DNA from: Propionibacteriaceae bacterium
Lineage (GTDB): Bacteria; Actinomycetota; Actinomycetes; Propionibacteriales; Propionibacteriaceae
Reading direction: 5' to 3'
Assembly (NCBI GenBank): GCA_030544185.1
Contig: JAUNRO010000049.1
Coordinates: forward strand, 2,309 to 13,183
DNA length: 10,875 bases
The notes beneath the pieces were generated by a model. That model was not told the DNA's origin. It did not search any database and was given only the letters and a program-made list of their open reading frames with translations. The translations under genes were made by a program, and so were the position numbers. The first letter of the stretch is position 1; every line of letters begins with the position of its first letter. Below, in pieces: positions 6,029 to 10,875 of the stretch.

Positions 6029-7618
6029 ATGAACGCTGACGACCCGGGGGCCGCCGAGACCACCCCCTCGACGCGCCACGATTCCGCCGAGCCGTTCGCT
6101 TCGGTCGTCGCCACCTCGACGGAGGTGGCCGCGTCAACGTCGCGACGAGCGAAGATCTCCGCGCTCGCCACCCTGCTGAGCCGGTTGCCGCCGGAGCACG
6201 TCGCGCGCACGGTGGCGTACCTCTCGGGAATCGTCCCCCAGGGACGACTCGGCGTCGGCTGGCGGACCCTGGCCACCGTGCCGCCCCCGGCGCCCCAGTC
6301 GCGGCTCACCCTCGACGCGGTCGACCAGGCATTCACCGCGCTCGCCGCGACCTCCGGGCCGGGCTCGGTGGGCCGCCGCGCCGAGCTGCTCGCCGAGCTC
6401 TTCGGCGCCGCGAGCGCTGACGAGCAGGCATTCCTGCGCCGGCTCATCGGGGGCGAGCTGCGCCAGGGCGCGGCCGAGGCGGTGCTGCTGCAGGCGGTGG
6501 CGGTGGCGGCCGGGCTGCCGGAGGAGACGGTACGCCGGGCGGCGATGCTGGCCGGGTCGGTCGCGGCCGTCGCGGAGCCGGCGCTCAGCGGCGGGGCGCA
6601 GGCGCTGGCGCGGATCGGATTGCGGGTGGGGACGCCGGTGTCGCCGATGCTCGCGGCCGCCGCTGTCGATCTGCCGGCGGCGATGGCCGGGGGCGGGATG
6701 CGGGTGGTCGAGCGGAAGCTGGACGGCATCCGCCTCCAGGCCCATCGCATCGGGGAGGAGGTCCGTCTGTTCACGCGCAGCCTCGACGACATCACCGCGC
6801 GGCTGCCCGAGGTCGTGACTGCGGTCGCCGGCCTCGACTGCAACAGCGCCGTGCTCGACGGGGAGGTGATCGCGCTGCGCCCCGATGGCACACCGGAGCC
6901 GTTCCAGGTCACCGGGGTTCGCACGGCGTCGCGCGGGGCGGGACGGGCGCCGCGGGTGCCGCTGACGCCGTGGTTCTTCGACCTGCTCCATCTCGACGGG
7001 ACCGACTTGATCGATGAGCCGCTGCACCGGCGACGGGCAGCGTTGGAGCAGGTGGTCGGTGGAGCGGACTCGGAACTCCTCGTCCCGGGAATCCGCACCG
7101 GTGATGAGCAGGAGGCGGCGCGCTTCTTCGCCGATACGCTCAAGGCCGGTCACGAGGGGGTGGTGGTGAAGGACCCCGACGCGCCCTATGCCGCCGGTCG
7201 GCGGGGCAGCGGCTGGGTGAAGGTGAAGCCCAGACACACGCTCGACCTCGTCGTGCTGGCGGTGGAGTGGGGCAGCGGGCGGCGACGGGGCTGGTTGTCC
7301 AATATCCATCTGGGTGCGCGGGATCCGGCGACCGGCGGGTTCGTCATGGTGGGCAAGACGTTCAAGGGGATGACCGATGAGATGCTGCGCTGGCAGACCG
7401 AGCGGTTCAACGAGCTCGCGACCGATCGCGGCGACTGGGTGGTGAGCGTGCGGCCGGAGCAGGTCGTCGAGATCGCCCTCGACGGCATACAGCGTTCCCG
7501 GCGCTATCCCGGCGGAGTCGCCTTGCGGTTCGCTCGCGTGGTGCGTTATCGCGACGACAAGACTGCTGCCCAGGCGGACACGATCGAGACCGTGCGGTCG
7601 CTCGGGCCGCCGGTCTGA
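6029..7618 (+). CDS. ligB: ATP-dependent DNA ligase LigB
   Basis: The enzyme seals nicks in DNA, using ATP to adenylate its own lysine and then the 5' phosphate. The 529-aa product closely follows mycobacterial LigB over its length: an N-terminal DNA-binding domain (about 40-200, with GELRQGA), the adenylation domain with motif I KLDG (230-233, Lys230 being the adenylated residue), FFDLL (316-320), EGVVVK (376-381) and WVKVKP (396-401), then the C-terminal OB-fold (from about 405, VEWGSGRRRG...NIHLGARDP). All key residues are present. The first 25 residues are an extension compared with LigB as I recall it; ATG 6029 is nevertheless the only plausible start, with a weak GAGAGA site 8 nt before it. 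No Ku or LigD gene is nearby, so a role in non-homologous end joining is not suggested. It converges on the MFS gene with an 8-bp gap. Confidence 0.95.
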   Translation: MNADDPGAAETTPSTRHDSAEPFASVVATSTEVAASTSRRAKISALATLLSRLPPEHVARTVAYLSGIVPQGRLGVGWRTLATVPPPAPQSRLTLDAVDQAFTALAATSGPGSVGRRAELLAELFGAASADEQAFLRRLIGGELRQGAAEAVLLQAVAVAAGLPEETVRRAAMLAGSVAAVAEPALSGGAQALARIGLRVGTPVSPMLAAAAVDLPAAMAGGGMRVVERKLDGIRLQAHRIGEEVRLFTRSLDDITARLPEVVTAVAGLDCNSAVLDGEVIALRPDGTPEPFQVTGVRTASRGAGRAPRVPLTPWFFDLLHLDGTDLIDEPLHRRRAALEQVVGGADSELLVPGIRTGDEQEAARFFADTLKAGHEGVVVKDPDAPYAAGRRGSGWVKVKPRHTLDLVVLAVEWGSGRRRGWLSNIHLGARDPATGGFVMVGKTFKGMTDEMLRWQTERFNELATDRGDWVVSVRPEQVVEIALDGIQRSRRYPGGVALRFARVVRYRDDKTAAQADTIETVRSLGPPV

Positions 7619-7626
7619 GCGGGACC

Positions 7627-9060
7627 TCAACTCCGGTCGGGCCGAGGCTTGATGAGCGTGAGCGCTGCGCCGAGCCACATGAGCACGGTCAGCGAGCCAT
7701 AGGCGAGCAGGTAGCCCTGTTCGATGACGTGCCGGTCGGCCGCGACGCGGGCGGCGTCGCCGGAGAGGAACGCGCGGGCGACCGCCTCGGGGGCGCGGGC
7801 CACGACCAGTGCCAAGGACAGGGCCAGGCCGATGCCGGTGCTGAACGTCGACACCATCACTCGGATGGCATTGACCAAGGCGGTTTTCCCCTCGGGCGCG
7901 CTCACCGTGATCATCGCGAAATTGAGTGTCTGGAAGACGCCGCTGCCGAACCCGAGCACCAGCAGAGCGGTGAGCGTGACGACATCGGCGTCCCAGAAGA
8001 CGTTGAGCCACAGCACCGTCATGGCCGCCGCCGACATCCCGGCGCCGGTGGTCATCGTCCGGCGGGGGCCCAGCGGCGCGCTGACCCGGTCGGCGAGGAG
8101 GGAGCCGAGCGTGAGTCCGGCGGCCAACGGGGCGGCCTTCAGCGCTGCCGTGGCGGTGCTGTCGCCGCCGATCCCCTGGAAATACAGGCTGGCAATCGTC
8201 AGCGCGCCGAGGCGGGGCAACAACAACAAGAACCCCTGGGCCAACCCGATCGGCAGGGCCCGATTGCGGAACAGCTCGGGCGCGAGGACCGGATTGTGCA
8301 GTCGGCGCTCCACCATCGCGAGCAGCGGCAGGAGCAGCAGGCAGGCGGCAAACCCGCCGAGGATCCGTGGATCGCCGAGGCCCAGGCCCGCGCTCAGCGA
8401 CAGCAGCAGCTGGGTCCCGCCGAGGAAGAGCCCGAGCAGGATCCCGCCGGGAACGTCGACCCGCGGCGTACCCCTGCGCCCGCCCGGAACACCGCGCAGC
8501 GCCCGCGCACCCAGCACGAGCGCGACGAGCCCGAGCGGCACGTTCCCCCAGAACAGCCACTGCCAGCCCACGGTCGAGGCGACGACCCCGCCCAGGATCG
8601 GGCCGCCGACCTGGCCCGTGGAGAAACCCGCGAGATAGATGCCCATCGCCCAGGCCATGCGCCGGGCGGGGACGACGACGGCCATCAACGCGACGGCGTT
8701 GCTCAGCAGGAGCGCGGCCGCGGCCCCCTGGAGCCCGCGCCCGATCGCCAGCACCGTCGCGTTGGGGCTGAACCCCATCAACAGGCTGGTGAGGATGAAG
8801 AACGCGAGCCCGCCCAGGAACACAAGGCGCCGGTCGAGCGCATCGGCCAGTTGGCCGGTCGGGATCAACAGGGCGACGTTGACGAGTGAGTACGCCACGA
8901 CCATCGCGCTCGCCTGCGCCGGAGTCGCCTGGAAGTGCGCGGCGACGACCGGGACCGCGACGTTGAGCATGTTGTTGCTGAGCGCCATCATCAGCGTGGT
9001 GATGAAGATCGCGAGGACGACCGCGGCCGCTCCGGGTGGCAGTTGCGCCTTCGTCGTCAC
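7627..9060 (-). CDS. MFS exporter, DHA2 (EmrB/QacA) type
   Basis: The 477-aa product is a polytopic membrane protein, very probably with 14 helices, and should be a proton-driven exporter. It shows motif A GQLADALDRR (69-78), motif B RGLQGAAAA (108-116), the antiporter motif C region GPILGG (153-158), and WQWLFWGNVPLG (166-177), which is characteristic of the DHA2 family. The first helix is unusual: where relatives have LDxTIVNVALP, this protein has LSNNMLNVAVP (27-37), so the membrane-embedded Asp is replaced by Ser28. Start GTG 9060 lies 7 bp after the stop of the TauE-like gene, so the two form an operon. No regulator gene is adjacent. The substrate cannot be told from the sequence. Confidence 0.9.
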   Translation of the reverse strand: MTTKAQLPPGAAAVVLAIFITTLMMALSNNMLNVAVPVVAAHFQATPAQASAMVVAYSLVNVALLIPTGQLADALDRRLVFLGGLAFFILTSLLMGFSPNATVLAIGRGLQGAAAALLLSNAVALMAVVVPARRMAWAMGIYLAGFSTGQVGGPILGGVVASTVGWQWLFWGNVPLGLVALVLGARALRGVPGGRRGTPRVDVPGGILLGLFLGGTQLLLSLSAGLGLGDPRILGGFAACLLLLPLLAMVERRLHNPVLAPELFRNRALPIGLAQGFLLLLPRLGALTIASLYFQGIGGDSTATAALKAAPLAAGLTLGSLLADRVSAPLGPRRTMTTGAGMSAAAMTVLWLNVFWDADVVTLTALLVLGFGSGVFQTLNFAMITVSAPEGKTALVNAIRVMVSTFSTGIGLALSLALVVARAPEAVARAFLSGDAARVAADRHVIEQGYLLAYGSLTVLMWLGAALTLIKPRPDRS

Positions 9061-9067
9061 GTGCTGA

Positions 9068-9820
9068 TCACCGGACGACCAGCCACGCCGCGAGGCCGAA
9101 TCCGCACAGGGCGACGAAGACGCGCAGGCCTCGCTCGGGCAGGAATTCCTGCAGGCGCGGGCCCAGCCAGCCGCCGACGATGCAGCCGAGCCCGAGCGCC
9201 AGGGCGGCCCACCAGTTCGCGGGCCCGCCGAAGAACAGCGCCGCGATGATGAACGCGAGCGCCGCGATCAGGTTCGTGACCCCGAGCAGGATCGACTTCA
9301 GCACCATGGCGCGCCCGAACGGTTCGGAGGTGGCAATCAGGGTGACTGCCAGATAGATCACTCCGGCACCGGCGCCGAAATAGCCCCCATAGAGACAGAT
9401 GACGAACAGCGCGGCCAGATAGAGCGGGACGTTCTCCTGCTCGCCCCGCAGCCGGGCCAGCCACGGCTGCGCGAGCAGCGCCACTGACCCCAGGACGATC
9501 AGCCACGGCACGATCGCCTCGAACGTGCTCTCAGCGCCCAGCAGCAGCAACAGCGCCCCGGCCAATCCGCCCGCAGCGGCGACCGCGAGCTGGGGTGCGA
9601 GCCGGGCGCGTTCGCCGCGGAACCGGCGGCCGGCGCGTGCTGTGGTGCCGATGCCGATGCCGACCAGGCCGAGGGTGTTCGACACGTTCGCGGTGACCGG
9701 CGACAGCCCGGCGGCCAGCAGGGAGGGATAGCTCACCAACGACGCCAGTCCGGTCAGATAGCCGATGACGCCGGTGCCGACGCCGGCGACCACCAGCAGG
9801 GCGAAGGTGAGCGGTTCCAT
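9068..9820 (-). CDS. TauE/SafE (TSUP) family permease
   Basis: The 250-aa product has about eight hydrophobic helices in two halves. Typical family features are the N-terminal SYPSLLAAGLSPVTANVSNT (30-49) and the second-half equivalents YGGYFGAGAGV (144-154) and KSILLGVTNLIAA (175-187). Members move sulfite, sulfonates, sulfoacetate or related small anions, but many have no known substrate. ATG 9820 is the first good start; the reading frame continues upstream without a sensible start codon. No Shine-Dalgarno site is seen. A TACGCT hexamer 10 nt before the ATG could be a -10 box giving a very short leader. The MFS exporter follows after 7 bp, which makes a two-gene transport operon. Confidence 0.9.
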   Translation of the reverse strand: MEPLTFALLVVAGVGTGVIGYLTGLASLVSYPSLLAAGLSPVTANVSNTLGLVGIGIGTTARAGRRFRGERARLAPQLAVAAAGGLAGALLLLLGAESTFEAIVPWLIVLGSVALLAQPWLARLRGEQENVPLYLAALFVICLYGGYFGAGAGVIYLAVTLIATSEPFGRAMVLKSILLGVTNLIAALAFIIAALFFGGPANWWAALALGLGCIVGGWLGPRLQEFLPERGLRVFVALCGFGLAAWLVVR

Positions 9821-9833
9821 AGCGAGCAGCAGC

Positions 9834-9850
9834 GTACGCCCACGGCGAAC
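9834..9850. promoter_or_regulatory. Inverted repeat resembling a ClgR operator
   Basis: GTACGCC-CAC-GGCGAAC is an inverted repeat with one mismatched pair. Read on the other strand, GTTCGCC...GCGTAC matches most fixed positions of the ClgR motif as I remember it for corynebacteria and streptomycetes (CGCY-N4-GCG core). ClgR activates clp genes. The site lies 13 bp upstream of the TauE-like start but 216 bp before clpC, farther than expected for a clpC activator site. Confidence 0.3.
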
Positions 9851-9979
9851 GCAGCGGCAGCGGGAATGCTGGGCGGACACCGGACGTTGGAACACACGAG
9901 GCATCTGGAAAGTCAGGTCAGACCGGTTCAGCCGGTGGGAGGCTCCGCGCGGAGCGTCCACCTGTCCTCGAGGTGCGAC

Positions 9980-9985
9980 TAGAGT
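9980..9985 (+). promoter_or_regulatory. Possible clpC -10 box (TAGAGT)
   Basis: TAGAGT fits TANNNT. The bases 17-18 nt upstream (around 9956-9962) do not look like a -35 box, so it may need an activator. It sits between TGTCCT (9963-9968) and AGGACA (9989-9994), a possible operator. Confidence 0.3.
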
Positions 9986-10054
9986 TGCAGGACACAGAAG
10001 TTCGACGTCGTCGGGGGCCGCTGCGAGCAGGGCGCCACGAGAGCGGCGTCGCGT

Positions 10055-10060
10055 GAGGAG
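10055..10060 (+). promoter_or_regulatory. Ribosome binding site of clpC
   Basis: GAGGAG lies 6 nt before ATG 10067, which fixes the start. Confidence 0.8.
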
Positions 10061-10066
10061 ACGTAT

Positions 10067-10875
10067 ATGTTCGAGCGGTTCACTGACCGGGCCCGGCGGG
10101 TCGTCGTGCTCGCCCAGGACGAAGCCCGGATGCTCAACCACAACTACATCGGCACCGAACACATCCTTCTCGGTCTGATTCACGAGGGTGAGGGCGTCGC
10201 GGCCAAGGCGTTGGAGTCGCTCGGGATCTCGCTGGAGGCAGTGCGCGAGAAGGTCGAGGAGATCATCGGTCACGGCCAGCAGTCGCCGACCGGTCACATC
10301 CCCTTCACGCCCCGTGCGAAGAAGGTGCTGGAGCTGTCGCTGCGCGAGGCCCTGCAGCTCAACCACTCCTATATCGGGACCGAGCACATCCTGCTCGGCC
10401 TGATCCGCGAGGGTGAGGGCGTGGCCGCCCAGGTGCTCGTCAAGCTGGGCGCTGACCTCAACCGGGTCCGGAACCAGGTGTTGCAGCTGCTGTCCGGATT
10501 CCAGGGCGGCGGCAAGGGCGGCGAGCCGGCCGGTGTCGGTGCGACCACCTCCGAGGGTGGCCAGGGCCCGGCGAGTTCGACCGTGCTCGACCAGTTCGGC
10601 CGCAACCTGACCCAGGCCGCCCGCGAGAACAAGCTCGACCCCGTGATCGGCCGGGAGCCGGAGATCGAGCGCGTGATGACCGTGCTGTCCCGGCGGACCA
10701 AGAACAACCCGGTCCTCATCGGTGAGCCCGGTGTCGGCAAGACCGCCGTGGTCGAGGGCCTGTCCCAGCAGATCGTGCGCGGCGACGTGCCGGAGACGCT
10801 GCGGGACAAGCAGATCTATACGCTCGACCTGGGTGCGCTGGTCGCCGGCTCGCGCTATCGCGGCGACTTCGAGGA
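10067..10875 (+). CDS. clpC: ClpC AAA+ unfoldase, 5' part
   Basis: ClpC unfolds proteins and feeds them to the ClpP protease in the cytoplasm. The window contains the first 269 residues; the gene runs off the end. Visible are the two Clp N-domain repeats, each with [12 protein letters not shown] followed by EGEGVAA (27-46 and 102-121), a Gly-rich linker (about 144-170), and the start of the first ATPase domain (from about 173) with DPVIGRE (191-197) and the Walker A motif GEPGVGKT (219-226), ending just after GSRYRGDFE. The N-repeat pair and [13 protein letters not shown] start distinguish ClpC from ClpA and ClpB. In actinobacteria clpC is usually essential and often lies near lsr2, as here. 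Regulation by ClgR is possible given the upstream repeat. Confidence 0.97.
   Translation, partial: MFERFTDRARRVVVLAQDEARMLNHNYIGTEHILLGLIHEGEGVAAKALESLGISLEAVREKVEEIIGHGQQSPTGHIPFTPRAKKVLELSLREALQLNHSYIGTEHILLGLIREGEGVAAQVLVKLGADLNRVRNQVLQLLSGFQGGGKGGEPAGVGATTSEGGQGPASSTVLDQFGRNLTQAARENKLDPVIGREPEIERVMTVLSRRTKNNPVLIGEPGVGKTAVVEGLSQQIVRGDVPETLRDKQIYTLDLGALVAGSRYRGDFE

Larger units (their letters stand above)
9821..10066. other. Divergent intergenic region clpC / TauE-like gene
   Basis: No gene is visible in these 246 bp. The region holds the ClgR-like repeat (9834-9850), an ACCGG-N5-CCGGT repeat (9922-9936), a perfect 14-bp palindrome GCTCCGCGCGGAGC (9942-9955), TGTCCT/AGGACA arms (9963-9968, 9989-9994) around a possible -10 box, and the clpC ribosome binding site. 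The spacing suggests a regulated clpC promoter and a leader of about 75 nt. Confidence 0.55.

Noticed and set aside
5940..6137. N-terminal extension of the small membrane protein to 202 residues
   Set aside because: The added part is Arg/Pro-rich, overlaps the 5' end of ligB in antisense, and a TAGGAT-N7-GTG start is available at 5939.
6134..8560. An 808-codon open frame on the minus strand, antisense to ligB and most of the MFS gene
   Set aside because: It covers two well-recognised genes, its translation is low-complexity Arg/Ala/Pro-rich and matches no family. Long antisense frames are expected at this GC content.
9862..9928. GGGAAT/GGAA and GTT elements upstream of clpC as a SigH/SigR-type promoter
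   Set aside because: Spacings between the GGAA and GTT elements (about 15, 22 and 28 nt) do not fit the roughly 18-19 nt needed.
9068..10387. Extension of the TauE-like frame upstream into the clpC region
   Set aside because: Family similarity begins at ATG 9820. The extension would run antisense through the clpC N-domain.
1..10875. Search for tRNA, rRNA, CRISPR arrays, IS ends, riboswitches and phage genes
   Set aside because: No tandem spaced repeats, transposase motifs, tRNA-like cloverleaf or known riboswitch cores were seen by eye. A covariance-model search would be more sensitive.

Overview
The window is GC-rich, gene-dense DNA from an actinobacterium. Lsr2, a DUF3180 membrane protein, a mycobacterial-type LigB ligase and a ClpC unfoldase together make that assignment firm. 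A member of the Propionibacteriales is my guess; the sequence alone does not settle it. Codon use looks uniform. I see no insertion sequence, phage gene, tRNA, rRNA or CRISPR array.

Layout: (1) 12-1299, plus strand: a DUF3180 four-helix membrane protein and a membrane-anchored coiled-coil protein of unknown function, closed by a strong hairpin (1324-1357) shared with the convergent unit. (2) 1369-3436, minus strand: a two-gene unit with a MidA/NDUFAF7-family methyltransferase followed 7 bp later by an orphan paralogue of complex I subunit NuoD. (3) 3437-3542: an AT-rich divergent promoter region with a perfect 9-bp inverted repeat. (4) 3543-4774, plus strand: lsr2 and, 5 bp later, a gene for an uncharacterised actinobacterial coiled-coil family. 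(5) 4783-5939, minus strand: a small four-helix protein with an internal repeat, whose stop overlaps the start of signal peptidase I (lepB). (6) 6029-7618, plus strand: the ATP-dependent DNA ligase LigB. (7) 7627-9820, minus strand: a TauE/SafE-type permease and a DHA2-type major facilitator exporter. (8) 10067 to the window end, plus strand: the 5' part of clpC.

The most interesting part is the methyltransferase/NuoD-like pair. In mitochondria NDUFAF7, the relative of the first protein, dimethylates one arginine of NDUFS2, the relative of the second. A gap-free reading of the NuoD-like protein against NuoD/NDUFS2 shows that the target arginine (in the HRG motif) is kept, while the two residues that bind the quinone headgroup have changed (His to Ala, Tyr to Trp). 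This looks like a retained enzyme-substrate pair whose substrate can no longer be an ordinary quinone-reducing subunit. No other nuo gene is in the window.

Other points: a duplicated His/Gln pattern in the small protein upstream of lepB, suggesting a heme-binding four-helix bundle; two genes that share an identical TAGGAT-N7-GTG start; and a ClgR-like palindrome in the clpC/permease intergenic region.
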